A stretch of 64,000 nucleotides of DNA from Verrucomicrobiota bacterium (GTDB lineage: Bacteria > Verrucomicrobiota > Verrucomicrobiia > Opitutales > Opitutaceae). Of this stretch, positions 53,055-60,979 are shown in pieces. The translations under genes and the position numbers were made by a program. The first letter of the stretch is position 1. Every line of letters begins with the position of its first letter. Below the pieces are notes generated by a model. The model was not told where the DNA came from and made no database searches. It saw nothing but the letters and a program-made list of their open reading frames with translations. The stretch is from contig JAEZUE010000039.1 in NCBI GenBank assembly GCA_023443455.1, positions 67,900 to 131,899 of the forward strand, written 5' to 3'.

Positions 53055-53161
53055 CTCACCCCAGGCTGACACCCTCCGGGCCCAAGGCAACCGCGAGTTG
53101 GGCGCCCGCGTGGCCGCAGCTCCCCGTGGCGCCATTCCCCGAAAGTTTCGACCGCGTCGTC

Positions 53162-53809
53162 TCAACCCGGCGCGCTCTCCGGCGCCCCCTCCGGCGCCGC
53201 ACCCGCCACATCGCCCGGCACCGTCGCCTCCGGCGCAGCCACGGTGGCCGGGGCGGCAGCCACCGGCACGGCCGCGGTCGCCGACGCCGGCTCGGCCTTC
53301 TTCTTCGGCACGCCGACCAGCACCCCGAGCTGCTTCTGCACCTTGATGAAAAACTCCGGCGTCAACTCGCCGACCGGCACCTCGTAGAGCTGTTTGCTTT
53401 TGGCGTGCTCGAAGATCCGCCGCGCACGGTCCGCCGTCAGCCCCTTGGGCCGGATCACCTTCTTGCGCTCGAGCATCAGCGCCAGGAACTGCACCAGCGG
53501 CGTGTTCTCCTCGCTCAGCTCCACGGCCGGGTCGCACAACGTCGTGAACAGGGTCTCGGCCCCCAGCTTGAGGTTGCGCTCCTGGTTCTCCTCCCGGGCC
53601 CGCGGCTTGAAGACATGCACCCAGCGGCAGATCGCGGCCGGCGGCGGCGTGAACTCCCCCTCCGCGCTCGCGAGCAGATCCCACCGCGCCACCGCGCCGT
53701 CGTCGCCCGAGTCGCCATGTCCCAAAAAGCTGACCACACGGTCGCCCTCTTCGAACTGCGTGCCGGTCACCGCGCACTGGGTCGCGCTGGGCTGAAGGGT
53801 GAGATCCAT
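53162..53809 (-). CDS. hypothetical protein with Ala/Pro-rich C-terminus
   Basis: A 215-residue protein. The first 55 residues hold CAVTGTQFEEGDRVVSFLG and CRWVHVFKPR, a compact fold possibly with paired Cys residues. A helical middle follows (LFTTLCDPAVELSEENTPLVQFLALMLERKKVIRPKGL and RARRIFEHAKSKQLYEVP). The last 55 residues are almost all Ala, Pro, Val and Gly and look disordered. No family that I can name. Its ATG (53809-53807) overlaps the in-frame ATG of the opposite-strand gene within CCATGG. Confidence 0.75.
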   Translation of the reverse strand: MDLTLQPSATQCAVTGTQFEEGDRVVSFLGHGDSGDDGAVARWDLLASAEGEFTPPPAAICRWVHVFKPRAREENQERNLKLGAETLFTTLCDPAVELSEENTPLVQFLALMLERKKVIRPKGLTADRARRIFEHAKSKQLYEVPVGELTPEFFIKVQKQLGVLVGVPKKKAEPASATAAVPVAAAPATVAAPEATVPGDVAGAAPEGAPESAPG

Positions 53810-53858
53810 GGAAAGTTGTTTACTTCGCCACTCCCGCGACGCTAGCACAAATCCCGAT

Positions 53859-54527
53859 TTGACCACCGGACGCCTCATCGCCGTCGGGGATATTCACGGT
53901 TGCGCCGCCGAATTCGCCGAACTCCTCGACCTGCTGCAGCTCCAGCGCTGCGACCGCCTCGTCCTGCTCGGCGACCTCGTCAACCGCGGCCCCGACTCGC
54001 GCATGGTCCTCGACCTCGCCCGCACCACCGGCGCCACCGCACTGCTGGGCAACCACGAAGCCCGCCTGCTGCGCTCCCGCCACCTGCACGACCCGAAACT
54101 GCTGCGCGACGACGACCGCGCCACCATGGCCAAGCTCCGTCCCGAGGACTGGGCGTTTCTCGAACAGATGCCGCTCACCCATTTCGACCCCGACCTCAAT
54201 GTCGTGTGCGTGCACGGCGGATTCCTTCCCGGCATCCCGTGGCAGCAACAGACCGCCGAGGTCGTCACCCGCATCCAGGTCGTCGCCCCCGACGGCCGCG
54301 GCTGCAAACGCGCCGAGAGCCCCCGCGCCCCACTCTGGGCCGACCTCTGGGGCGGCCCGCCCTTCGTCGTCTACGGCCACACCCCGCGCGCCACCGTGCA
54401 CAAACTCAAGTGGTCCCTCGGCATCGACACCGCGTGCGTGCTCGGCGGCTATCTCACCGCCTACATTTTGCCCGAACGCCGGCTTGTCCAGGTGCGCGCC
54501 CACCGTCGTTATTGGAGCAATCCATGA
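53859..54527 (+). CDS. metallophosphoesterase, PrpA/ApaH-like serine/threonine phosphatase
   Basis: About 222 residues with the calcineurin-type motifs in order: AVGDIHGCAAE (DxH), LVLLGDLVNRGPDS (GDxxxRG), ALLGNHEARLL (GNHE), VVCVHGGFLPG and VVYGHTPRATV. It is a two-metal phosphatase acting on phosphoproteins or nucleotides such as diadenosine tetraphosphate. TTG at 53859 (MTTGRLIAVGDIHGC) fits the family best. ATG at 53808 is in frame but adds 17 odd residues that overlap the other-strand start. The stop overlaps the isochorismatase start as ATGA. Confidence 0.88.
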   Translation: MTTGRLIAVGDIHGCAAEFAELLDLLQLQRCDRLVLLGDLVNRGPDSRMVLDLARTTGATALLGNHEARLLRSRHLHDPKLLRDDDRATMAKLRPEDWAFLEQMPLTHFDPDLNVVCVHGGFLPGIPWQQQTAEVVTRIQVVAPDGRGCKRAESPRAPLWADLWGGPPFVVYGHTPRATVHKLKWSLGIDTACVLGGYLTAYILPERRLVQVRAHRRYWSNP

Positions 54528-55081
54528 CCGACTCGCCGCTCGCCCGCGCCCTCCTGCTCGTCGTCGACCTGCAGCAGCCTTTCCTCTCCGCCGTCCCCGG
54601 CGCCGACGCCCTCGTGCGCCGCACCTCGCTGGCCATCGCCGCCGCCCGCGGTCTCGGCCTGCCGGTCGCGTTCACCGAACAGGTGCCCGCCAAGCTCGGC
54701 CCCACCTGCCCCGAACTGCTCGCCCTGGCCGGCGACAACCCGACCGTCTTCGCCAAGGACGCCTTCTCCGCCCTCGACTCCGCCGAGCTGACCGAGCTGC
54801 TCGAGGTGCAAAACATCGAACACGTGCTGCTCGCCGGCATCGAGACCCCGATCTGCATCTACCAGACCGCGCTCGACCTCATCGGCACCGAACGCACCGT
54901 CACCCTGCTCACCGACACCCTCGGTGGCCGCCGCCCCGACGACGGCGCCGCCGCCCTCGCCTACCTGCGGCACCTCGGCTGCCACGCCCTGCCCACCGAG
55001 ACGGTCTTCTACAGCGTGCTGAAGACGACCAGGCATCCGTTTTTTCGCGACTACACCAAGCTGGTGAAGCAGTACGCGTGA
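54524..55081 (+). CDS. isochorismatase-family cysteine hydrolase (YcaC/nicotinamidase-like)
   Basis: The 185-residue protein has RALLLVVDLQQPFLSAV (catalytic Asp), TEQVPAKLGPTCPEL (Lys) and LLAGIETPICIYQTALDL with the catalytic Cys preceded by a cis-peptide-type Glu-Thr. The triad Asp-Lys-Cys is complete. This close form (GIETPICIYQTA) is the YcaC-like subgroup of unknown substrate, so true isochorismatase activity is unlikely. ATGA overlap couples it to the phosphatase gene. Confidence 0.9.
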   Translation: MTDSPLARALLLVVDLQQPFLSAVPGADALVRRTSLAIAAARGLGLPVAFTEQVPAKLGPTCPELLALAGDNPTVFAKDAFSALDSAELTELLEVQNIEHVLLAGIETPICIYQTALDLIGTERTVTLLTDTLGGRRPDDGAAALAYLRHLGCHALPTETVFYSVLKTTRHPFFRDYTKLVKQYA

Positions 55082-55216
55082 GTGCCCCGGGGCCCCGGCG
55101 GAACTCACGCCCAGGCCCAGGGCCTGCCGGCCTGTAACCAACTTCTGGGTTGCGGCCGCGCTCCATGATCGCCAATCCCTGCGCCCCCCCAAAAAACTCC
55201 AGGCGAAAGGACACAC

Positions 55217-55378
55217 ATGTTTCGAATCATCATTGGCATCGTCATGATCGTCGGCGGCGCATCCGGAAAACTGGCACTGCGCGGCACCAACAGTTCGGGA
55301 GCGCTGGTCGTGGTTGGCGTGCTCCTCCTCGGCTACGGCATCTACAAGGCCAGCACCGGCGCGTCGGGCGAAGGCTGA
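55217..55378 (+). CDS. small two-helix membrane protein
   Basis: A 53-residue protein starting MFRIIIGIVMIVGGASGKLA, then LRGTNSSGALVVVGVLLLGYGIYKAST, i.e. two membrane helices joined by a polar turn. An AAAGGA six bases before the ATG is one of the best ribosome binding sites in the window. No family is recognised. The remaining intergenic parts, 55082-55216 and 55379-55581, show nothing else. Confidence 0.7.
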   Translation: MFRIIIGIVMIVGGASGKLALRGTNSSGALVVVGVLLLGYGIYKASTGASGEG

Positions 55379-55581
55379 ACGGCAACGAAGGATTGGCGAC
55401 AGCGGCAGTGACTCCGGGCGTTGGTACGGACCAGCCCTGCGACGGGGCCGATGATGCGCGTTGGAGCACGCCCGGAGGGGCGGATTGCCGCATTTCCGCC
55501 TTCCGCCCCCAGCGCACATCCTTAGCGTGCCCGACGTCCCCGTTCACTGGCCACCGTCAACCGCCCACCGACCTCCCGCCC

Positions 55582-56586
55582 ATGCCCCAGCTCACCGTCC
55601 AGGAACTTCGCAGCCTCAACCGCGCCGGCAACCCCGCCTTCTCCGGCATCTTCGTGCTGCGCAAGCTCGCGCAGAAGACCGCCAAGAACGACAACGCCTT
55701 CCTTTCCATCGAGCTGGGCGACCGTACCGGTTCCTTCAACACGACCGTGTTCGGCGACTCGCCCTCCTTCGGCCTGCTCAAGGCCTCCGGCGAGGGCGCC
55801 GTCGTGCGCGTCGAGGGCAAGCTCGACTATTTCCAGGAGCGCCTCGCCCCGAAACTCGCGCACATCGAGGTCGTCGACGACGCCGAACTCGCCGCCAACC
55901 CCGACCTCATCGCCGCACTCGTCGAGTCCGCCCCCGAGGAAATCGGGGCGCTCTGGGCCGAGTTCCAATCCTACATCGCCGCGATCCGCCAGCCCGAGCT
56001 GCACGCCGCCGTGCAGTCCGTCTTCGAGGAGATCGGCGAGACGTTCCGCATCTCTTCGGCCGCTATCGCCATGCACCACGCCTACCGCGGCGGACTGCTC
56101 GAGCACACCACCCACATGGCCCGCGCGGCCACCGCCCTCTTCCCCGTGTATCCGGAGATCGACCGCGACCTCGCCCTCGCCGGCATCCTCCTCCACGACA
56201 TCGGCAAGACCATCGAGTACGACTCCGGCCTCGCCATCAAGAAGAGCCGCCGCGGCATCCTCCAGGGCCACGTCGTGCTCGGCTACCAGCTCGTCCGCAA
56301 GCACGGCCTCAAGAACAAGCTCGCCCCCGACCTGCTCGAACGGCTCGAGCACATCATCCTCAGCCACCAGGGCGAGCTCGAGTGGGGTGCCGCCGTCATG
56401 GCCGCCACCCCCGAGGCCGTCTTCGTGTCGATGGTCGACAACCTCGACGCCAAGATGGGCATGGTCCAGCGCGTCCTGCGCAACAGCGGCGAGAACAGCG
56501 AATTCTCCGAATACCTGCCCGGCCTGAAGGCCCCCGTCCTGCTCGCTCCGCCGCCGGCGGCGCCGGAGCTGCCCCCCTCCGCCTGA
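55582..56586 (+). CDS. OB-fold/HD-domain 3'-5' exoribonuclease, YhaM-like
   Basis: The 334-residue protein has an N-terminal OB fold (FSGIFVLRKLAQKTAKNDNAFLSIELGDRTGSFNTTVFGDS) and a C-terminal HD phosphohydrolase domain with HHAYRGGLLEHTTHMARA, AGILLHDIGKT (HD) and ILSHQGELEWG. YhaM-type enzymes trim RNA or DNA from the 3' end with metal ions. Length matches. The start at 55582 (MPQLTVQELRSLN) follows the intergenic stretch; the frame is open upstream but non-family. A strong terminator follows. Confidence 0.9.
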   Translation: MPQLTVQELRSLNRAGNPAFSGIFVLRKLAQKTAKNDNAFLSIELGDRTGSFNTTVFGDSPSFGLLKASGEGAVVRVEGKLDYFQERLAPKLAHIEVVDDAELAANPDLIAALVESAPEEIGALWAEFQSYIAAIRQPELHAAVQSVFEEIGETFRISSAAIAMHHAYRGGLLEHTTHMARAATALFPVYPEIDRDLALAGILLHDIGKTIEYDSGLAIKKSRRGILQGHVVLGYQLVRKHGLKNKLAPDLLERLEHIILSHQGELEWGAAVMAATPEAVFVSMVDNLDAKMGMVQRVLRNSGENSEFSEYLPGLKAPVLLAPPPAAPELPPSA

Positions 56587-56597
56587 TCATCCCATAC

Positions 56598-56635
56598 GTT
56601 GGGAGCGGGCGCCGGATCTCGCCCCCGCTCCCAAC
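56598..56635. terminator. bidirectional terminator between convergent genes
   Basis: A 12-pair perfect stem GTTGGGAGCGGG/CCCGCTCCCAAC lies with a 14-base loop between the YhaM-like stop (56586) and the VanY-like stop (56644). Confidence 0.8.
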
Positions 56636-56643
56636 GGGGCATT

Positions 56644-57129
56644 TCAGGCTGCCCACAACCAATGCCACGGCTCGAACCCGATGCCCGTGGCCCCATCAAG
56701 CGGGTACGAAAGCGAATAGCCGAAACGCCCGGCATGCCGGGCCAACCAGCGAAACGCACTCGTCGCGGCGAAACTTTCGGTGAGGTGCTCACACTCCGGC
56801 GAGCCGATGTCGATCGCCCGGCCCGTGTGGTGCTCGCTGTGCCCAGGATAGGCGCTCACGCGAAGGATCTCCCGCCAGGGCACACCCGCGGCAAGCTTGC
56901 GCTCCACGATCTCGCGCTGCCGCGCGATACTGCGAAAACCCGACACGGCCAACAACACCACACCATCCGCCCCGGCCGCCTCACGCATCGAGTTCCACGC
57001 CGAGGCCGCGTCCGGCGTCAGCCGCAGCTCGCGTCCCAGCACATCGAGACCGACCACGACCAATGCGGACGCCTCGACCTGCGGCGGCAGGCGGCATTCG
57101 TAGCCGGGCGGCAGGGCGGGAAGATCCAT
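56644..57129 (-). CDS. D-alanyl-D-alanine carboxypeptidase, VanY family
   Basis: The 161-residue protein is a single M15B peptidase domain: SGFRSIARQREIVE, zinc motif SAYPGHSEHHTGRAIDIG (SxHxxGxAxD) and a final EPWHWLW with the third zinc His. It lacks a signal peptide in the frame shown, so it may be cytosolic or its start may lie elsewhere. It would trim the terminal D-Ala of peptidoglycan peptides. It is monocistronic and divergent from the BMC operon. Confidence 0.87.
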   Translation of the reverse strand: MDLPALPPGYECRLPPQVEASALVVVGLDVLGRELRLTPDAASAWNSMREAAGADGVVLLAVSGFRSIARQREIVERKLAAGVPWREILRVSAYPGHSEHHTGRAIDIGSPECEHLTESFAATSAFRWLARHAGRFGYSLSYPLDGATGIGFEPWHWLWAA

Positions 57130-57280
57130 GGGCGGCGGCGAGCTCTACAACACGAACCTCGCGACGATGGCCAGCCGAGAGCCGCGAGGCCGGTCGTTTG
57201 GCATCGAACAGCCGCCCGGCGAAGCGGCCCCGACTGCGCCGGACTGTCCGCACCCCATTTGCGCGCATTCCAATTTTTAA

Positions 57281-57294
57281 GATCGCTTTCGATC
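57281..57294. promoter_or_regulatory. possible operator in front of the microcompartment operon
   Basis: GATCG-CTTT-CGATC is an inverted repeat in the AT-rich gap between the VanY-like gene and pduL. DeoR-type regulators often control this BMC class and bind CTTTCG-rich repeats; the link is inferred. The gap 57130-57361 has no gene. Confidence 0.35.
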
Positions 57295-57361
57295 ATTTAA
57301 CGCGCACCGTCCGGGACTCTCGCCGACCGCCCCGCGCGGTCCCCGACCATCCACTTTCCCG

Positions 57362-58039
57362 ATGTCTTCCCCTGCCGCCCTGCCCCATCGCGAGGAGATC
57401 GCGCACACCGTCCGCCGCCTGCTCTACCAGCGCCTCCAGCGCCCGCTGCCCCGCTCGGTCGCCGCGCCCCGCCCGCTGCTCGTCAACGTCAGCGCGCGCC
57501 ACTGCCACCTCTCCCCCGCGGCCGTCGAGACGCTCTTCGGCAAGGGTCACCAGCTCACCCCGATGAAGTGGCTCTATCAGGACGGCCAATACGCCGCCAA
57601 GGAGTCCGTCACCCTCATCGGCCCGCGCAGCCGCGTCATCTCCAACCTGCGCATCCTCGGCCCCTGCCGCGACTTCAACCAGGTCGAGCTCGCGTTCACC
57701 GATTCCATCTCGCTGGGCTTCGACATCCCCGTGCGCGCCTCCGGCGACATCAAGGGCACCCCGGGCTGCATGCTCATGGGCCCCGCCGGTTTCCTCGAGC
57801 TGCCCGAGGGCGTGATCCGCGCCGCCCCGCACGTGCACATGCATCCCGACGACGCCGCCTTCTACGGCGTGAAGCCGGGCGCCTTCATGCGCCTGAAGAT
57901 TGGCGGCGCCTGCGCCATCACCTTCGACCGCATCCTCGCCCGCGTGCACCAGGACTTCAAACTCGAGGTCCACATCGACACCGACGAAGCCAACGCCTGC
58001 GGCCTCGTGCCCGGCACCCCGTGCGAACTCCTCCCCTGA
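57362..58039 (+). CDS. pduL: phosphate propanoyltransferase (microcompartment phosphotransacylase)
   Basis: The 225-residue protein opens with an amphipathic helix (REEIAHTVRRLLYQRL), a likely encapsulation peptide, and two PduL beta-barrel domains. Zinc ligands are in VNVSARHCHLSPAAV and APHVHMHPDDAAFYG. It swaps CoA for phosphate on the acyl group made by the aldehyde dehydrogenase at 60980-62428, recycling CoA inside the shell. The acyl phosphate then goes to acetate kinase. It is the first gene of the operon. No clear Shine-Dalgarno precedes the ATG at 57362. Confidence 0.95.
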   Translation: MSSPAALPHREEIAHTVRRLLYQRLQRPLPRSVAAPRPLLVNVSARHCHLSPAAVETLFGKGHQLTPMKWLYQDGQYAAKESVTLIGPRSRVISNLRILGPCRDFNQVELAFTDSISLGFDIPVRASGDIKGTPGCMLMGPAGFLELPEGVIRAAPHVHMHPDDAAFYGVKPGAFMRLKIGGACAITFDRILARVHQDFKLEVHIDTDEANACGLVPGTPCELLP

Positions 58040-58092
58040 GCGCCCTCTCCCTCTCAACCGTACAACCATCAATCCAGCAACCCCGTTCCTCC

Positions 58093-58362
58093 ATGAGTGA
58101 TTCACTCGGCATTATCGAAACCAAGGGCTTCGTCGGCGCAGTCGAAGCCAGCGATGCCATGGTCAAAGCGGCCGGCGTCACCCTCGCCCGCCAGGTCCAG
58201 ATCGGTGGCGGCCTCGTCACCGTCCTCGTCCAGGGCGATGTCGGCAGCGTGAAGGCCGCCGTCGAAGCCGGCGCCGATGCCGCCAAGCGCGTCGGCGAGC
58301 TCGCCGCCGCCCACGTCATCGCCCGCCCGCACCCCGAGCTGCTCAAGCAGTTCGCCCTCTGA
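58093..58362 (+). CDS. BMC-H shell hexamer protein 1
   Basis: The 89-residue single BMC domain has LGIIETKGFVGAVEASDAMVKAAGVTL, QGDVGSVKAAVEAGADAA and AAHVIARPHPELL. Hexamers tile the faces of the shell. The pore loop reads QIGGGL rather than the common K(I/V)GSG, so its pore should be glycine-lined. It follows pduL by 53 bases. Confidence 0.95.
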   Translation: MSDSLGIIETKGFVGAVEASDAMVKAAGVTLARQVQIGGGLVTVLVQGDVGSVKAAVEAGADAAKRVGELAAAHVIARPHPELLKQFAL

Positions 58363-58391
58363 TCCCCCCAACCCTCCAACACTTTATTTCC

Positions 58392-58673
58392 ATGGCTCAA
58401 CAAGCTCTCGGAATGATCGAAACCAAAGGCCTGACCGCCCTCATCGAGGCCATCGACGCCGCCCTCAAGGCCGCCAACGTCACGATGACCGGATACGAGG
58501 CCGTCGGCTCCGGCAACGTCGCCGCCTTCTTCCGCGGCGATGTCGCCTCTCTGAAGGCCGCCGTCGACGCCGGTGCCGATGCCGCCAAGCGCATCGGCGA
58601 GGTCGTCGCCACCCAGGTGATCCCGCGCCCGCACGAGGACCTCGCCGGGCTCGGCAAATGGGCCAGCGCCTGA
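58392..58673 (+). CDS. BMC-H shell hexamer protein 2
   Basis: The 93-residue single BMC domain has ALGMIETKGLTALIEAIDAALKAANVTM, RGDVASLKAAVDAGADAAKRIGE and TQVIPRPHEDL. The pore loop is AVGSGN, the classic GSG form. It starts 29 bases after BMC-H 1 and is clearly related to it, but has diverged in loop and C-terminus. Confidence 0.95.
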   Translation: MAQQALGMIETKGLTALIEAIDAALKAANVTMTGYEAVGSGNVAAFFRGDVASLKAAVDAGADAAKRIGEVVATQVIPRPHEDLAGLGKWASA

Positions 58674-58748
58674 TCGGTCGTACCGCCTGAATCACTCCGC
58701 GCGTGCCGCCCCGGCGGTGCGCGCCCCTTTCCTCTCCCACCCGCGTCC

Positions 58749-59939
58749 ATGCGCATCCTCGTCGCCAACCTCGGCTCCACGTCGTTCAAGTACCGTCTCT
58801 TCGCCCTCGATGGCGAACAGGCGCAGCTGCTTGCCCGCGGCGGCTTCGAGCGGGTGACCGACTACGGTGCCGCCATCGACGCCGCGCTCGCCGAGCTGGC
58901 CTCCGCCGGCCACGTGCGCACCGCCGCCGACCTCGACGGCGTGGGTTTCAAAACTGTGCTTGGCGGCGAGCTTTCCGGCTGCCTGCTGGCCGACGAGTCC
59001 GTCGAGAAGGCGCTGCGCGCCACCTCCGACCTCGCCCCGGCACATAACCCTCCCTACGCCGAAGGCCTCCGGCTCTTCCGCGAACTCCACCCGACCGTAC
59101 CGCGCGTCGCACTGTTCGAGACCGCGTTCTACCAGTGGGTGCCCGCCCACGCCCACCGCTACGCCGTACCCGAAACCTGGTACCAGGCCGGCATCCGCCG
59201 CTACGGCTTCCACGGCGCCAGCCACAAGTTCGTCGCCGAACGCTCCGCCGAGCTGCTCGGCCGCGCCGATGTCGCCGCCGTGGCACGACGCCTCTACCTC
59301 GACGGCCCGCAGCCGGTCTCCGGCGCCTCCCTGCGCGTCATCTCCTGCCACCTCGGCGGCTCCAGCTCCGTGACCGCGATCCGCGACGGCGTCGCGATCG
59401 GCACCAGCATGGGCCTGAGCCCGCAGTCCGGCCTGCCCCAGAGCAACCGCGTGGGCGACCTCGACTCCGCCGCCGTGCCCTGCGCGATGCGCCGCCTCGG
59501 GCTCTCCCTCGAGCAGGTCGAGAAGCAGCTCACCAAGGAAAGCGGCCTGCTCGGACTCTCCGGCACCAGCAACGACCTGCGCGACATCAAGACCGCCGCC
59601 GACCAGGGCGCCACCCGCGCGCAGACCGCCATCGCCGCCCTCGTCCACAGCATCCGCCACTGGGTCGGCGCCTTCTGGCTCGAGCTCGGTGGCTGCGACG
59701 CCCTCGTCTTCACCGCCGGTATCGGCGAAAACAATCCGTGGCTGCGCGAAGCCGTCTGCGCCGGGCTCTCCGGCCTCGGCCTCGAACTCGATCCCGCCGC
59801 CAACCGGGCCAACCCGCCCGAGACCAACCTCGCGACCGCCGCCTCCGCCACCCGGGTCCTCGTGATCCCGGCCAACGAGGAGCTCGTCGTCGCCCGCGAA
59901 TCCGCCCGCCTCCTCGCCGCCCGTTCCGCGGCGTCCTGA
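58749..59939 (+). CDS. ackA: acetate kinase
   Basis: The 396-residue acetokinase-fold enzyme has LVANLGSTSFKYRLFAL at the start, a family signature later (VIGVVASCH region equivalent HLGGSSSVTAIRDG), GLSPQSGLPQSNRVGDLD, SGTSNDLRDI and VFTAGIGENNPWLRE. It makes ATP from the acyl phosphate released by PduL. Placement inside a BMC operon points to use on lactyl- or acetyl-phosphate from fucose/rhamnose breakdown, with ATP formed outside or at the shell. The alternative is a housekeeping acetate kinase that happens to lie here. Confidence 0.93.
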   Translation: MRILVANLGSTSFKYRLFALDGEQAQLLARGGFERVTDYGAAIDAALAELASAGHVRTAADLDGVGFKTVLGGELSGCLLADESVEKALRATSDLAPAHNPPYAEGLRLFRELHPTVPRVALFETAFYQWVPAHAHRYAVPETWYQAGIRRYGFHGASHKFVAERSAELLGRADVAAVARRLYLDGPQPVSGASLRVISCHLGGSSSVTAIRDGVAIGTSMGLSPQSGLPQSNRVGDLDSAAVPCAMRRLGLSLEQVEKQLTKESGLLGLSGTSNDLRDIKTAADQGATRAQTAIAALVHSIRHWVGAFWLELGGCDALVFTAGIGENNPWLREAVCAGLSGLGLELDPAANRANPPETNLATAASATRVLVIPANEELVVARESARLLAARSAAS

Positions 59940-59981
59940 CTTTCCCGAAACATCACCACCATCCTCAACCCCTCGACTCCC

Positions 59982-60281
59982 ATGGCTCAATCCGCCCTCG
60001 GTCTTCTTGAAACCCGCGGTCTCACCGCCCTCGTCGCCGGCACCGACGCGATGCTCAAATCCGCCAACGTCACCCTCGTCGGTCCGATGAAGCAGGTCGG
60101 CAACGCGATGGTCACCGCCATCGTCACCGGCGACGTCGCCGCCGTGAAGGCCGCCACCGAAGCCGGTGCCGAGGCCGCCCGCCAATACGGCGAGGTCCTC
60201 ACCGTCCAGGTCATCGCCCGTCCGCACGAGGACGTCGCCGCGATCCTGCCCAAGCCGGCCGCCGCCGCCCCGAAGAAATAG
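59982..60281 (+). CDS. BMC-H shell hexamer protein 3
   Basis: The 99-residue single BMC domain has ALGLLETRGLTALVAGTDAMLKSANVTL, TGDVAAVKAATEAGAEAA and VQVIARPHEDVAAI. The pore loop is QVGNAM, unlike the other two, so a different pore character is expected. The C-terminal tail is Pro/Ala/Lys-rich (PKPAAAAPKK). It is set after ackA, and REP-like repeats follow. Confidence 0.95.
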   Translation: MAQSALGLLETRGLTALVAGTDAMLKSANVTLVGPMKQVGNAMVTAIVTGDVAAVKAATEAGAEAARQYGEVLTVQVIARPHEDVAAILPKPAAAAPKK

Positions 60282-60301
60282 CGTCGTCGGGCGCGCGGCC
60301 C

Positions 60302-60421
60302 GTGGCGCCGCTCGCCGGAGCGGCGCTCCCCCCCGCGCCCTTCCCCCGTGGCGCTGCTCGCCAGAGCAGCGATTCACCGCTCCCGCCGCGCTCCCGTGGC
60401 GCTGCTCGCCAGAGCAGCGAT
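60302..60421. repeat. three REP-like hairpins, family 1 (60302-60327, 60348-60373, 60396-60421)
   Basis: Each unit is 26 bases with a GTGG head and arms GCTGCTC/GAGCAGC around GCCA. The first copy has G/C changes that keep the stem paired (GCCGCTC/GAGCGGC). They are direct repeats in the gap before BMC-P 1. Confidence 0.88.
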
Positions 60422-60475
60422 AGCGATCCCGCTCTCGTCCCTCGTTCGCTCGACCCTCGTCTTCATCCCACCACC

Positions 60476-60775
60476 ATGTTCCTCGCCCGCGTCATCGGCT
60501 CCGTGGTCTCGACCAAGAAGGACGAAACCATGCGCGGCCAGAAACTCCTCCTGCTCCGCCCGCTCCTGGTCGACGAGGCCAACCCCACGCAATTCCGCAA
60601 CGGGGCCAACACCATCATCGCCTGCGACGCCCTCGGAGCCGGCAACGGCGATCTCGTCCTTTTCTGCCAGGGCAGCTCCGCCCGCCAGGCCACCGGCATG
60701 AAGCCGCTCCCGATCGACGCCGCCGTCATCGGCCTGGTCGACACCGTCGAGGTGCTCGGCAAGCGCGTCTCCTGA
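60476..60775 (+). CDS. BMC-P shell pentamer protein 1 (EutN/CcmL)
   Basis: The 99-residue beta-barrel has MFLARVIGSVVSTKKDETMRGQKLLLLRPL at the start, DALGAGNGDLVLFCQGSSAR in the middle and DAAVIGLVDTVEV at the end, which are typical EutN/CcmL features. Pentamers close the twelve corners of the shell. It is one of three paralogues in this operon. Confidence 0.95.
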   Translation: MFLARVIGSVVSTKKDETMRGQKLLLLRPLLVDEANPTQFRNGANTIIACDALGAGNGDLVLFCQGSSARQATGMKPLPIDAAVIGLVDTVEVLGKRVS

Positions 60776-60804
60776 TTCCGGATCCCGTTCTTTTCGTCCA
60801 TCCT

Positions 60805-60881
60805 GTAGGAGCCTGCTTGCAGGCGATTCCCGGCCCAGTCCTCCCAGCCCGCATCCGCCTCGCCTGCAAGCAGGCTCCTAC
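60805..60881. repeat. REP-like inverted pair, family 2
   Basis: GTAGGAGCCTGCTTGCAGGC at 60805 and its inverted copy ending 60881 face each other across about 33 bases. Each unit folds as GCCTGC/GCAGGC, and the pair can form a larger stem. Confidence 0.88.
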
Positions 60882-60892
60882 CTCCGACCTTC

Positions 60893-60918
60893 GTGGCGCT
60901 GCTCGCCAGAGCAGCGAT
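60893..60918. repeat. REP-like hairpin, family 1, fourth copy
   Basis: The same 26-base unit with GTGG head and GCTGCTC/GAGCAGC arms lies just before the aldehyde dehydrogenase gene. Confidence 0.88.
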
Positions 60919-60979
60919 GCCCAAATCGCCGTTCTCACAAACGTCGCCACACCGAAACTTCACCGTCCTCCCCTTTCCC

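Noticed and set aside
53055..53777. N-terminal extension of the hybrid kinase frame to 53777
   Set aside because: It runs through the neighbouring 215-residue gene in a different frame and is Arg/Gly-rich; the signal-anchor helix begins just after M at 53054.
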